Origin: Anoplopoma fimbria
Taxonomy: Eukaryota > Chordata > Actinopteri > Perciformes > Anoplopomatidae
Length of the DNA: 64,000 nucleotides
Direction: 5' to 3'
NCBI RefSeq assembly: GCF_027596085.1
Contig: NC_072464.1
Location: 13,334,124 to 13,398,123, forward strand
Under the pieces are notes generated by a model. The model did no database searches, was not told where the DNA came from, and saw nothing but the letters and a program-made list of their open reading frames with translations. Of this stretch, positions 14,301 through 25,984 are shown in pieces (position 1 is the stretch's first letter; the number at the start of each line of letters is the position of its first letter). The translations under genes and the position numbers were made by a program.

Positions 14301-17300
14301 ATGACTCAATAGATTAAACATTTCCAGGCATAATGTGCTGCTCCTATTTATAAAATGATATACTGGAGCATCATCATCATCTTTTCAAGTTTGTAGTGAT
14401 CTTAAATTGCATTGTGTCATACTGAGAAGTGTTCCTAATATTTAGTTCACCTCATTTGTAAGCAATGAGGGAAGACTTAATATTAGAAACATGGTTCACA
14501 GAGTATAATTCAAAAGGTGCACCTAATAAACTGGCAACCAAGTACATTTGATCCAGCCCCCACAACTGTCATTTTTCAGAGCATCTAGACTTGGTTATTT
14601 GTAAATCTTTGTGTCCTCTGTCATATAAAAAAAAGTTATCTTTGTGTCGGTCTGAAATGTGCTATATAGATAAATCTTGACAAATTCATACTACCTAAAA
14701 CACTGAGCCAGTGCATCTAACAGATTTAAATGAGGCAATTACTTTGTATACTGCTTATTCTATTGTTTCTTACTAATAGTTCCATGTAGCATCAGGTTAT
14801 ACTTCAGCTTAATATCTTCAGTCCAAGTTGCATATGCCTGTTTATAGAATCAAATCTCATCCTCGTCCCCAAAATACAAATACAGAGAATATAACATTAA
14901 GGTGCCCTTGAAGTTGAAACAAATGGTCACAGAAAAGACTGTTCTTTTGGCTCTTTGGCAGAGCGAGTAGACAGGTTATGCTAAATGATGACATATTTCC
15001 TATTCCTGCCCCTTTCCCAGATGAAGTGACCTGTGATCCTAACGGAGACTTCCGCTGTGACAACCATCGCTGCATCCCGCTGAGGTGGAGTTGTGACGGG
15101 GATGACGACTGCGGGGACAACTCTGATGAACGCAGCTGCAGTGAGTGCTGCTCCCTGTCACTGATAAAGTTACATCGTTAAGTTGATTTGGATTCCTGAC
15201 AAGAGTGTGAACAGTGAAAAACTGTGTTCATTGTTTTGATGTCACTTAAGCGTCTTTTAAGTAGGTTTAGTGAGGGATTTTAGCTCGGCTCCTGTGAATT
15301 GTCCAATTGAAAAAGGAGTGTTGATGTTACAGAATAGTCCTGCTATCATTTATTATCAGACAGCAGGGAGGTTTTGTGAGAGGCTCGACACTTCTGCTTG
15401 AGTGCTGAGAGAGGTAGTCTTATCAGCTGCTAGAGAAACAGGCTGTCCTCAGCGTTTCAGAGAGAGGGAGTGAAGGAGTCCGTCACCCTTTGCCCTGGAG
15501 AATTTAAACATGTCTGAGAACATGCCAGTTAATAGAGATAATATTGCTTCTCAAAGGAGCAGCAGTGACTGGGGTTAAATCATGGCGGTACCGTTCCCCT
15601 TGTTGCTGTGCTGCTGATGCCAGGAGAGTTTGTCTCCAGTGAACCCATGAGCTCACTGCAGAGTAACGGCTGCACTTACTGCTTGTGTGAGTGTGTCAGG
15701 GTGTTTTTGGCATAGTATGTAGAAAAATAATAGACAGGATTTGACAGGTTTTGAAAAAGTTGAATTCAATACACTCAAGAGCTTTTCACACCCCTCTGAT
15801 TATTGTGTCTGTGTAATAGAATTTTAATTAAAAAACAAAATTAAGCCCACACTTTTTTTTTGTTTTCACGTTTTTCCCTCAGCTCCACGCTCGTGCACAG
15901 AGAGCGAGTTTCGTTGTGAAAATCTGCGCTGCATTCCCGACCGTTGGGTCTGTGACCATGACAACGACTGTGAGGACAACTCGGATGAAAGGGACTGTGG
16001 TAAGTGGAGGCTCTTTGTTGGCTGGCTGTTTGTGAGTAACAGAGGGCTGCACCAAACAAAGAGGCAATAAAACTTCACCTTTCGAAACATAAACAGACAG
16101 GACCACCAATAGTCATGTATTCAATAATAGTTTATTCACTGCTACAACTGAGGGATTTCTTCCTTCCAGTGCTGGTAGAACACAGAGGAAGACAGTTCAC
16201 TGAGCATCACGTATCTAGAAGTTACATGAAGAAAAATATGTGGGGATTTTAGGCGCTGTGAGACTTTTATTCAACATGCTCAGTGTATATTTACTGTTGT
16301 CATGACAATGACTCACCATTCCATAAGTGGTGTATATTTCTATTGGAAGTAATACTTAAATTTTTGCTGGCTTGTGTTGCAGAGTTGCGGACTTGTCATC
16401 CCGGATACTTCCAGTGTGGAAGTGGACACTGTATCGCTGAGCGCTTCAAATGCGATGGCAACGCAGACTGTCTGGACTACACAGATGAAATGTCTTGTCG
16501 TAAGTGTCCTGCATTGAATTTTTCTGCTTTGCATTCTTTGGTGACAATTACTGTCAACTTTTTTATTTATTTTTATTCCTGACTTGCAGCGACCCGCTTT
16601 CCCAACGGCACATACTGCCCACCCTTCCTGTTTGAGTGCAAGAACCACATATGCGTCCAGCCTCATTGGAAATGTGACGGAGACAATGACTGTGGAGATA
16701 ATTCAGACGAGGAGCTTCATCTCTGTTGTAAGAAGTAACACAAACAGTCACAAGTGAAGCACACACAAAACCAAAGCTTGTCAGATTTTTGCCAAGAATC
16801 TGGCAAAGTCAATATTGGCTCACAGTTTTTTTAAGAATGTGTTGAATTCTTGCTTTTTTCTTGAGACGTTCTGTTCATCCACAGTGGAAATCCAGTGTGA
16901 GGCTCCGTTCCGTTTCCGCTGTGACAACAACCGCTGCATCTACAGCCACGAGCTGTGTAACTCCGTCGATGACTGTGGTGATGGCTCTGATGAGAGACAG
17001 GAAAACTGTGAGTTTACTGTTATATGTTTTTGATATTCTTAATCGGATGTCATGTTTTATTTTTTGAACATCTATCTACAGCATCTCTTGAGTCTATGTG
17101 TTTCTTTATATCTAGGCCAAAGTCCCACTCATGGACCCTGTTCAGAGGATGAGTACAAGTGCAGTAATGCACAATGCATCCCTCTGCAGTACGCCTGTGA
17201 TGATTATGATGACTGTGGAGACCAGTCTGATGAGCTGGGCTGCCGTGAGTACTTTAACAAAGAGCATATTAGTTATGACGATGAATTGTAATGGGAAAAT

Positions 17301-20300
17301 ATTGTTCTTAACTTGCAGGTTTACTTAAATTATGATAAATTCAAAATCAACACAAAATGAAAGCTTTAAATAGACATATTTTATGGTGGATTGATTCAGT
17401 ACCACCACCATGACTTTAATGCAATGAACTTCTTTAGTTATTTTATTTGACTTCAAATTGACTGTACCTGATTGGGTGCAAGAATAAATACATAACATAC
17501 TGTCGATACTAAGAAGTTACCTTCGTGAGTCTCTAGTTTGACATTCAGTGTGTTTTTGTTTTTGCTCCTGTCAGACCATGGCAGTGGGCACACGTGCAGT
17601 GACAACATCTGTGAACACAACTGTACTGACCTGACGCAGGGAGGCATCCTCTGTTCGTGCAAGAACGGCTACAAGCCCAGAATGACAGAAAAACACACTT
17701 GTGAAGGTAAACGTCACATCATTTAGTCCGTCATTAACTTAATCCATTTAAACACTGACACAGAAGTAGTTTTCTACATTTATTTTCTTTATTTTTTTTT
17801 TCTTTTGGAAACAGATGTGAATGAGTGTGAGGTGTATGGCACGTGTCCTCAAGAGTGCAAGAACACAAAGGGCAGCTATGAGTGTTTTTGCGCCAAAGGT
17901 TTTCTCTCTTTTGGTGAGCCGCATGGGACAGAGTGTGCTGCTCAGGGTAAGAGCTCGGCATTCACACATAAAAGAAAGTTCTTTACAAATGTTCCCTTTT
18001 ATTAGTGTGTTCATTTGTGTACAGGAAACCCACCGGTGCTCCTGTTGCCAGACAACGTCCGCATCCGTCGCTTCAACCTTTCCTCTGAGCAGTATTCAGA
18101 CTACGTGGACAACGCTGAGCACATCCAAGCCTTGGACTACCTATGGGATCCAGAGGGACAAGGACTCAGTAAGACTTTTACTGTAAACCTTTTAATGTTT
18201 TTGTTGTTAGCTGCAGTGAATATAAAAGTTTGGGTAACCTGTATCCCTTGGTGTTTCTGTAGGTGTTGTGTACTGGACAGTTCTGGGTCGGGGATCTCAG
18301 TTTGGCTCCATCAAACGGGCCTACATGACCACATTTAACGATCACGGCAGCAACCCAGTTAAAGAGATGGATCTGAACCTGAGATACATTGCCAACCCTG
18401 ATGGCATCGCTGTGGACTGGGTTGGCGGGTAATTCACCAAGATTATGACTTAACCATTGCAGAGGCTGCTCTAAATGTCGTTCAGTTGCTCAGTATGTTT
18501 TTTATCACCTTACAGGCACATTTACTGGACAGATTCAGGGACCAATCGAATTGAAGTGGCCAAACTAGATGGGCGGTACAGGAAGTGGTTGATCCACGCA
18601 GACCTGGACCAACCAGCTGCTATTGTTGTCAACCCATCACTTGGGTATGAAGCAAAAAAAAGACCATGTTTGCATCATTAATTCCTTTGTACAGTCTGAG
18701 GAGAATTTGTATCCAGACAAAAAAATATTATTTTGTCTCTGATTATTTCTGTGTTGACAGGATGATGTACTGGACTGACTGGGGCAGGAAACCCAGAATA
18801 GAATCAGCGTGGATGGACGGTCAGCACAGAGAGGTTCTGGTGAAGGAGGAGGACCTGGGCTGGCCTACTGGGCTCGCTCTCGACCATCTGAATGGAAATA
18901 GGATCTACTGGTGTGACTCCAAAGAAAACATAATTGAGTCCATGAAGCCCGATGGCACAGACCGGAAGATCGTTATATCAGGAGGTCAGAACACCGACAG
19001 CCTGTCTGCAGAAAAAAACAAAACAGTTTTATGGTGTTTTATCAAGAATTTATTCAAATATTTTCTCTCTTTCAGACATTGGCCATCCCTACAGTCTGGA
19101 TGTGTTTGAGGGACATGTGTACTGGACAACAAAAGAGAAAGGTGAAGTGTGGAAGACTAACAAGTTTGGGAAAGGACATAAAGTCAAAGTTTTAACCATC
19201 AACCCCTGGCTGACTCAAGTCCGCATTTACCAGGAGCAACGACACAACCAGTCAGGTCAGAACACAGAGTGATTCGTATAAAGAGAGAATGTTTAAGCTA
19301 ACACATATCCTGTTTGATTATTTATGTAACACTCATTCCCTTGAGGCAATGTAGTGACCTGCAAAAAGGCTCTGAGCAATATCTAACAGTATTATTCTTC
19401 GTGCTCTTACCTCTTCAGTACCCAACCCTTGTAAGAATGTGTGCAGTCACCTCTGTCTCCTCCGGCCTGGTGGATACACCTGCAGCTGCCCTCAAGGCTC
19501 CTCTCCGGTGCAGTTTGACTCCAATGAATGTGATGCGGGTAAGCGAAAGCCTGAGTGCATCTACTTCCTGCACTCTTGTGTTGCATCTCATTTTGCGTTC
19601 GTAAATCCATTCTTCATGTGTGCCTGCCTGCTCCTGTGTGTTCCTGTGAAACTGTGGTGTGATATTGTTGTCGTTGATTCTGTGTATGCCTGGCTTTTGC
19701 TCCTGCAGCCATTGAGGCACCCGTTGCAATGCCCGCTGCATGTAGATGCATGAATGGTGGAACCTGCTACAGTGATGAAGGCGGTCTGCCCAAGTGCAAG
19801 TGAGTTTAGTTGTGGGTGCCATTCACACCAGTGATTGATTGATTCTCCATCAGTCATGTCCAGAGATCCCTGATATTTGTGGTATTCCACTTTATTGAAA
19901 TACGCTTCAAGGTGTTGTTTTCCCAAGTAGGAATATTCTGTTTATCATGCCTTTCTGCAGATGTCCATACGGTTATGTGGGCAGCTATTGTGAGATGGGG
20001 AAGTCAAAGGGCGCTCCAGCAGGAACAGGTACTGTAATTCGCCAATTATATAAGCTTTTATTTGTTTGATCCCATGGCACTTAATTCCTTCACACATGCA
20101 GTGGTTGACATGTTGTAGCTGCTGCACACCGACTAATTCATGATATGTTGGCCTTACTGGAGCAGATCAAGGCCAAATGTGATGTGTCAAAGCTACTCAG
20201 GCCAACAAAACAGTCTGGCTCAGCATTTGCTGAAGATGTTGACTGACCAAAGCCATGGATTTGCTTAATAAATAGCCACGTAATACTTCAATTGATCACG

Positions 20301-21551
20301 CTTTAACTACCCCAATAGTTCAGCAAACAAATGGGTCATCCAAAGAACATGACCTGTAAAGGACTAGTCGGCAAAATGTTAATACAGTAGGAATTGTTAT
20401 GATCAACACCTTATTGCAGGAGTCTAACATGCATACGTTTCCTTTAGCTGTGGCTGTTCTTCTGGCAGTTATTATCATCCTCATCACTGGAGCTTTGGCT
20501 GTCGGGGTTTTCCTCAACTACAAACGAACAGGATCTTTCATCCCCTCCATGCCCAAACTACCGAGGTATGTTGGCTTATTTTTTTCTTCTCTTTGTGACT
20601 CTCTGTTTTTGCACTTATAAATGACTCATTTGCTAAAGCTGATGCAAACAGAATTTGGATCAAAGTTCAAATTAAAGTGTTTTGCTTTTGTCCAGCCTCA
20701 GCAGCCTGGTGAAGTCCGGTGACACAGGGAATGGTGTCACGTTTCGCTCTGGTGATAATGTTGACCTCGGTCCCTCACACATTGGAGTGTCATTCATTGA
20801 CACAGCCATGCAGATGGTAAGTCCTGGAAGGATGTTATTAGCAGTTAATATTTCCCCAAGTCACTGAAAGTGTAAAGTACTATCAGCACTTTTATGGGGT
20901 ATTTATTGACAACTTTAGTTTTAGCACTCCATCTAGAACTGCTTGTGTAAGCAGCTGTTTAAAAACTGTGTTTCAGTGACTGTAAAAATAAATCTTATCA
21001 ATATTTTATCCTCATAGGACGATAATTTTGCCATGGAAGCTGGGAGGCAGCCAATCACATTTGAGAACCCGTTATACGCCACAGCTCCTGGAGGGTTGGG
21101 TGATCCTGCTGTCATTCATGCCACACAGGTACTGCAATGAATTAATTAATTATTAGTTTTCATTTCCCACATATAGTTACATGACATTAACACCACACTA
21201 AGACTACCAGCAGTTGACTGATGTTCCATAATAACATATTTCAAAAATCCTGATATTAAGGACAATATACTGCAAAATGCACTTCATTTTGTATAAATTT
21301 CACTTTAATCACACAGAGGTTATACCGTTTGTGAACAAATGAACAAATTTATTGAAATCTAGTGAATAATGGACTGCTGGACAAATAACTTTTGTCATTG
21401 CAGAATACTTAATTATGAAAAAAAGAAAGAAAAAATACCCACACTGCTGTGTTGTTCCAAATATTTATATTATTCTACATGGACAAATACATTGTCATGT
21501 CGAAGTACAATAAAAAAAAAAAATTTTTGCAGATAATTGTTGCACAGAATT

Positions 21552-21589
<38 letters not shown>

Positions 21590-22256
21590 TGTGCTTCCTT
21601 CCTTTATTAAACTTTCAAAATGAAAGAAAATGTCATTAGATAAACCAATTCGATCAATCATCATGACTGAGGAAACTGACATGACCTAAATCTTTACAGG
21701 TGACTGTAGATGTGAGTGGTGAACAGTTGGAGAACAGGTTTGTGAACGCGGCGTATGGCGGAGATCCAAGTGTGGGCATTGTGAACACACCTTCTGTCAG
21801 CACCAAACCTGTGCAGGTGACTCTCTTAAATATAGTATAGTCATAAAAAATTATGTGAGCAAAATTATTATTATTGCTGTTATTAAGTGTGATATCACCT
21901 CACTGTTTGTGTTTGTTTTGCAGGAGTCAAAGTGGAGCTTATTCAAGCAAAAATTTAAGCCAAGCACCACATTTGAAAACCCTTCATATTCAGAGGTAAG
22001 TTTGGACACGGTAGTCACGATGAAATACGGTAACAAAACCATAAACCATTCGTTCAGCTTGTTTACCCTCTGAATTGTTCTACAGATGAAGGATGAAAAG
22101 CCTGTAGGAAGCACCGGGGGCTCTTCTGCCCCTGAGCCCTCTCCGTTTGTACCCCCCGCCAAACCTCAGAAGACGAATCGTTCAAGCACCTTTTCGCCAA
22201 CCGAGGACAGTTTCAAAGACACAGCCAACCTCGTGAAAGAGGAGATCGACGTATAA
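132..22256 (+). CDS. lrp2: Megalin, LDL receptor-related protein 2, C-terminal ~2,900 residues (5' part outside window)
   Basis: Giant type I endocytic receptor of absorptive epithelia. The protein matches mammalian LRP2 closely from about residue 1740 to the end. It has YWTD beta-propellers, EGF modules, 10- and 11-repeat LDLR class A clusters, one membrane span and a tail with NPxY motifs. Exons (phase-checked): 132-298, 474-616, 788-897, 1276-1453, 1609-1822, 1908-2147, 2319-2507, 3295-4227, 4359-4524, 4606-4764, 4857-5146, 5260-5460, 5970-6212, 6306-6431, 7066-7185, 7747-7878, 8711-8912, 9007-9302, 9945-10611, 11191-11361, 11453-11676, 11830-12007, 12605-12801, 12946-13191, 13354-13482, 15021-15140, 15883-15999, 16383-16499, 16590-16727, 16885-17007, 17116-17244, 17575-17706, 17815-17946, 18025-18168, 18263-18428, 18516-18644, 18761-18984, 19076-19255, 19419-19538, 19709-19799, 19961-20028, 20448-20565, 20696-20816, 21018-21128, 21700-21816, 21924-21995, 22086-22256. 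All introns begin GT. Exon 474-616 lacks one base (see findings). Fish carry a and b paralogues; I cannot tell which this is. Confidence 0.97.
5336..9302 (+). other. lrp2: lrp2 third ligand-binding cluster: ten LDLR class A repeats
   Basis: Ten consecutive cysteine-rich repeats of about 40 residues can be read across exons 5260-5460 to 9007-9302. Each ends in the calcium-binding acidic signature of the DCGDxSDE type. They begin with a repeat starting RCQPGQFAC, followed by repeats starting [64 protein letters not shown] and TCPPGEFR. Ten is the number in the third cluster of mammalian megalin. Most exons here are single-repeat, phase 1-1 units, the usual architecture that allows repeats to be gained or lost. 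Confidence 0.93.
7186..8710 (+). other. lrp2 introns around exon 7747-7878
   Basis: Two introns (7186-7746 and 7879-8710) separate single-repeat exons. The first has a GC-rich stretch near 7400-7540. The second starts with a CT-rich tract (about 7900-8050). Near 8460-8540 it contains a repeat beginning tagggctgtcctcaa, which I recognise as widespread in fish genomes. No additional LDLR-A exon can be read in either. Confidence 0.5.
9303..9944 (+). other. lrp2 intron with (TA)n tract
   Basis: AT-rich intron between the third LDLR-A cluster and the following EGF exon. An alternating TA tract lies at about 9738-9775. Nothing else was recognised. Confidence 0.6.
9945..11965 (+). other. lrp2: lrp2 EGF pair, propeller and EGF between the two large LDLR-A clusters
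   Basis: The large exon 9945-10611 starts with an EGF module ([16 protein letters not shown]). A calcium-binding EGF module follows ([16 protein letters not shown]). Propeller blades then begin ([15 protein letters not shown]) and continue in exons 11191-11361 (VYWTDWG, LYWSDAH) and 11453-11676 (VYWTDWN). Exon 11830-12007 carries the closing EGF module ([14 protein letters not shown]). Module order is the same as in mammalian LRP2. Confidence 0.92.
13483..15020 (+). other. Largest lrp2 intron in the window, with a GC-richer core
   Basis: A 1.5 kb intron with donor GTGAGT and acceptor TTTCCCAG. A short (GT)n run lies near 13864-13882. The stretch 13900-14170 is GC-richer and more complex than nearby introns, with no LDLR or other protein signature. 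I see no extra exon. It is a candidate conserved non-coding element (see findings). Confidence 0.5.
15141..15882 (+). other. lrp2 intron 15141-15882
   Basis: A 742 bp intron between two single LDLR-A exons (15021-15140 and 15883-15999). The segment 15350-15660 is less AT-rich than its surroundings and holds no readable exon. It is a weak candidate for regulatory sequence. Confidence 0.4.
17575..20028 (+). other. lrp2: lrp2 juxtamembrane EGF modules and last beta-propeller
   Basis: Exons 17575-17706 and 17815-17946 encode an EGF module and a calcium-binding EGF module ([11 protein letters not shown]). Exons 18025-18168 to 19076-19255 form the last propeller ([22 protein letters not shown]). 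Exons 19419-19538, 19709-19799 and 19961-20028 encode membrane-proximal EGF modules ([11 protein letters not shown] and CRCMNGGTC). Confidence 0.9.
20448..22256 (+). other. lrp2: lrp2 transmembrane helix and endocytic cytoplasmic tail
   Basis: Codons 20448-20515 encode about 23 hydrophobic residues ([15 protein letters not shown]...), followed by the stop-transfer residues NYKRTG. The tail holds FENPLY (NPLY at 21066-21077) and FENPSY (NPSY at 21978-21989). These are the phosphotyrosine-binding/clathrin sorting motifs that in megalin bind Dab2 and ARH. A looser NAAY lies at 21745-21756. The last exon has a proline-rich stretch (FVPPAKPQK) and the conserved ending [10 protein letters not shown], followed by IDV and stop. 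Confidence 0.92.
21555..21587. repeat. (GT)n microsatellite in an lrp2 intron
   Basis: Uninterrupted GT run about 33 bp long between tail exons 21018-21128 and 21700-21816. Confidence 0.85.
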
Positions 22257-22513
22257 CCCCTCTCTCACCGACGGGAATCGGAAAAAAAAAAAGAAACACA
22301 CTTTGCACAGAATTTATTTTTTTATGCAGCCTGTGTACAAAAACTCAAATTGTTTTAGGAAAGAGAAACACATTTCTATAGAATGAAGATAAAAGTCTCA
22401 TGTGACTATGCCTTCTGACATTTCTTATGCCAATTCTTGTGTTAATGTTTTTCTTTATTCTGATGTACAATATGTATATCTTTGCACTGAAGCTGCTGAT
22501 AGAAATGTTGATA

Positions 22514-22519
22514 AATAAA
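22514..22519 (+). other. lrp2: Candidate lrp2 polyadenylation signal
   Basis: AATAAA lies 258 bp after the lrp2 stop codon in AT-rich DNA, a normal distance for a short 3' UTR. Other AATAAA hexamers occur further on, near 23025 and 23164, so alternative ends are possible. Confidence 0.55.
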
Positions 22520-23140
22520 TTGTATATTTGTAAATTTGAACAGTATGATTTTGTCAGAAAATATCTTTGAAATAGATGCTATGAATAGTTAAACATAAAC
22601 ACAATAACAGATGAAAAGTGAGCTGCATTCTGAATGTACAGGACTTATATGATTGAAGGTTATCAGAGAAATGTGTTGAGCAATGATATTTTTTGCCACT
22701 GAACAAAACTGAAGATGTATTTACTTCATCTTTCATGTTTATATACCTCATTTCAGGGCTGGAAACTAAACAAAAGCAAGATCAAAATAATTGGATTTTA
22801 ACTTGTGCCATTCAATTTTTCAAAGATGTGAGCTATAGTTAAAACAGGTGCACAAGTTAAAATATGTGTGCAAAGCATACTTAATGTAATTGATCATACT
22901 AATTATGTTCCCTGACATCTTGTGAATTTGAATCAACATGATCATTTTTTTAGTAATGATATTGGAAAAATGGCCAGAATTGTTTGGAGCAAAACTTGAA
23001 TGTGGCCATGATTGTTTTGCATAGAAATAAATGTATGTAGTTGATTATCTTGAAGATCAACACTTGACCTGATGCCTGGATGCAGATGTAGAAGGTCGTT
23101 TTATAAACACGGTGAATCAATTCTTTACTTTACAGAATGA

Positions 23141-23146
23141 TTTATT
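23141..23146 (-). other. Candidate polyadenylation signal, proximal SDR gene
   Basis: AATAAA on the minus strand, about 200 bp beyond the stop codon at 23347-23345. The lrp2 3' end is also near, so the two genes converge with only about 0.6 kb between candidate ends. Confidence 0.45.
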
Positions 23147-23344
23147 TTGTATCATAATGAGCCCAATAAAAACTGTGTGATCATTCACAACTTGCCCATA
23201 TGGTTTAAATTGCTGCTGCTGAGACATGAAATGAATAAATTTCCTATTTTGTAACACCAGTCTTGAAACTTTTTTTGAAAATGATATTGTCACAAAATAT
23301 TTTTGACAACAACTATCTGTCATACTGTTTAGTTTAGTAGCCTG

Positions 23345-25777
23345 TTAGTCATTTCTTTGATCCTTAGGTAAAGGAAGAAACAGGTTGGTAACAAAGTCTG
23401 ACACAAATGAAGGGAGGTACGACAGAGGAATCCAAAAAAACTTGGCATCCCAGCCTGCACCATAACGTGTGCGTGGGAAGCGAGCTGTCAGTGCGTGCTC
23501 CATACACCTGGTCACCTTAGAGATATCCGGACTGCACAAGATGCCCATGGAGAAGTCCTGAGCTTTCACATCTGACAGAGAAAAAAACAAGAGCAGAGGA
23601 GTCATTCATCATTTTCATTAGACACTAACTGGTTGATGAATGTCATCAACTTTACTTCCACTCACAGTCATCAAAGTATGTCTTTCCATAGGAGTCTTTG
23701 ACATCTTGAGGGAGGCGGGTCCACAGCCTCCTCAGGTCAGCTTCAATCAGATCCAGTCTGGTAACACCTGTCTTGAAGAAGCCAGGCTCGATAATGCTCA
23801 CTTTGATGCCGAATTGGTGCATGTCCCTCCTTGGCAGAAGAAGCAGAACAATATGTTTCATTTGTGCAGCTGAAAAGCTTTCCATTGAGATGAGCATGTG
23901 AATGAATGAAGGAACGATTGCATGCTGAACATGCAGGTTTGTTTTGTTTCTATTAACCTCTTTACAGTATTTCCTATTTTAAGAGAATATGTGATAGATC
24001 TGTTGTCTTCCCACTACCTGAGGCTGTCGGAGAAGGCTTCCACTCCCCATTTGGACAGGCAGTATCCTCCGCCGGTGAGAGACAGTCGGCCCAGAACACT
24101 GGCCACGTTTACCACCCTGCCCTGGGCCTTTTTCAGCAGAGGCAGAAACTGGAGCGTCACCTCAATAACTCCTATCAAATTCACATCCAGGACCTTTTTG
24201 AAATCCTCCAACTTCATCCACTCTGTTGGACCGATGGGTACGGCCCTGCCAGCATTGTTCACCAGACCCCACAGACCTGCAGAGAATAGAGGCGTGAACT
24301 TTACCAGCGGACATCCACTTCTCATCTTTGTTTCTCTGTAGTTGATATAAGACAATGTTTTTGATTTATTATCTTCACAAATGTATTTACAGATAGCAAC
24401 TGGCTTGATTTATTTTCATCAATTAGCATCAGGCACGCTAAACTACAGTTCAGAGCGCCTCATAGGCCTCATCTGACCAGCAGCAAACTGGCAAACGTTA
24501 GAATTAAAGCCTAAATAAGGCCTTGATCTGTACCTGTACTTTTCACCTTACAAACCGGTGCATGCTATGGATATTTACATTCTGTGCATTTTATCCAAAC
24601 CACTGACTGTGTTGCACTAATCTCTACACCCTGTCTCTGCAGATCAGCATTTAACACTATAGCACATTGTTATGTTTGTATTTGTGTATTTGTATTAATG
24701 TCAGGCCTGCAACTAATGATTATTTTATTTTTTAAATTAGGCAATAATTTTCTTAATCCATGGATTATTTATTTTTTATAAAATGTAAAAAATAATGACA
24801 ATAATAATAAAATAAACTGCAATCCACAGAAACATTTTTTTGTTTAACTTATTTTACCTGTAGTATATGTATAATGTTTGTATGCATATTTTTTTTTTCT
24901 ATGAGACATGTTTAATCATATAAAATAAATCCTCTACAGATGTACTTTATAGATGAAGCCTGATTCTGAAAAGTTATACCATTTTCTATAAAGAGGAAAT
25001 GATGGTGGAATGGCATTGATCTATTTGGTTTGGAAACACCATGATATATAACATACATTACTATGGAGAGTAGTAAATAACATACTGTTTATACTGTGTT
25101 TGAGAGTTATTACCACTACTCAACCCCACAGAGACTGACCAGGCATGTTCACTAATTCCAATAAAGTCTAAAAAGCTTCTACAAAGTTTACGCTCTGGTG
25201 AGGGTTTAAGAACTTTTTTTTTTATAAATCTGTAGTTCAAATGTTTGGAGAAGCTTTACTGGGTTTCTGGCTTTTAAAAAAATGCAGACTATGAGGTAAG
25301 TATGTTCTCCCTATCTAGTAGGAGGATGAAGAGTTGATGATGGGATGCTCCAGGTTGCCTTTATCTCTCCCAGTGCCTCACTCTGACTGGCACCCTATCT
25401 GTGAGCGTGTACCCCACACCCCCCCAACACACCCCCCACTGCTCACCTCGCCCTCCGACCTCTCTGCTCACAAACTCCACCGCCCTCCGGATGCTCTCAC
25501 TGTCTGTAACATCCAGCAGAAGGCTCTTCAGTCTGGGGGAGGTCGCTGCTGCCAGATCCGCTGCACCTTCCTCCGTGAGACACGCGGCCACGACGTGGAG
25601 GCCTTTTCCATCGAGCTGCCTGGCCAGCAGATTCCCAAAGCCGCTGTCACAGCCGGTGATGAGCACGTACTTGTGGTTGAAGCCGTCAACTCTGTAGGAA
25701 TCTCTGATGTACCAGCGGAGGGCAGCGAGAGAGGCCAGCAGTAAAGCACAGGTCAAAGCCAGGTGTGACTGGATGAC
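23345..25777 (-). CDS. dhrs9: Short-chain dehydrogenase, DHRS9/retinol dehydrogenase type (proximal copy)
   Basis: NAD(P)-dependent SDR of the SDR9C group; family members oxidise retinol and 3-alpha-hydroxysteroids at the ER membrane. Exons on the minus strand: 25777-25447, 24276-24018, 23829-23666, 23571-23345, in phase, 326 codons plus stop. Visible features, in order: hydrophobic N-terminal anchor ([15 protein letters not shown]), cofactor loop [13 protein letters not shown], the catalytic region NVASVLGR, YxxxK as YCLSK, and the C-terminal [14 protein letters not shown] typical of RDH enzymes. [12 protein letters not shown] and SLRRDM favour DHRS9 over RDH16-like members. Exon 25777-25447 has no ATG in frame after its acceptor, so translation must begin in an upstream exon: possibly an ATG at 27293-27291, with or without a 36-bp in-frame exon at 25984-25949. 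The symbol rests on synteny and similarity. Confidence 0.9.
24277..25446 (-). other. Intron of the proximal SDR gene
   Basis: About 1.2 kb between coding exons 25447-25777 and 24018-24276. It includes a repeat start near 24700 (gcctgcaactaatgattatt) and AT-rich runs. No extra SDR exon is visible. Confidence 0.55.
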
Positions 25778-25948
25778 CTAAAACACAGAAAACCCCAGCT
25801 TTGACTTCATGCCTCTTTTTTTTCTTTCTTTTTTTCCTTCCTTCCAACTATCTTACACACCTTCTAAGTAAAAGGTTAATAAAAAATGGTGAAAAACAGA
25901 AGTGAGTATTTATGGGGGAAAAGTGTGAACAGAGAGAAATGAACTTAC

Positions 25949-25984
25949 CTCTAATAAATATGTCGTCAGATTGTCATTTGACAC
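25949..25984 (-). other. Candidate 36-bp in-frame exon of the proximal SDR gene
   Basis: On the minus strand a CCCTCAG acceptor and a GAG/GTAAGT donor bracket 36 bases. Read in phase with the next exon they give VSNDNLTTYLLE with no stop. The length is a multiple of three, so it may be included or skipped. No transcript is available here. Confidence 0.4.

Larger units (their letters stand above)
11966..17244 (+). other. lrp2: lrp2 fourth ligand-binding cluster: eleven LDLR class A repeats
   Basis: Eleven class A repeats are readable from exon 11830-12007 to 17116-17244. They start with MCTSTQYRC and end with PCSEDEYKC; DCGDxSDE-type calcium signatures are present throughout. The first repeat is split by the intron at 12008, whose donor is a weaker gtttgt. 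The count of eleven agrees with the fourth cluster of mammalian megalin. One repeat (exon 16590-16727) has the atypical start [14 protein letters not shown], also seen in mammals. Confidence 0.92.

Noticed and set aside
25361..25756. SDR reading frame taken as starting at 25756
   Set aside because: The codon there is TTG, and the frame continues upstream to a splice acceptor at 25778. The real start must be in an upstream exon.
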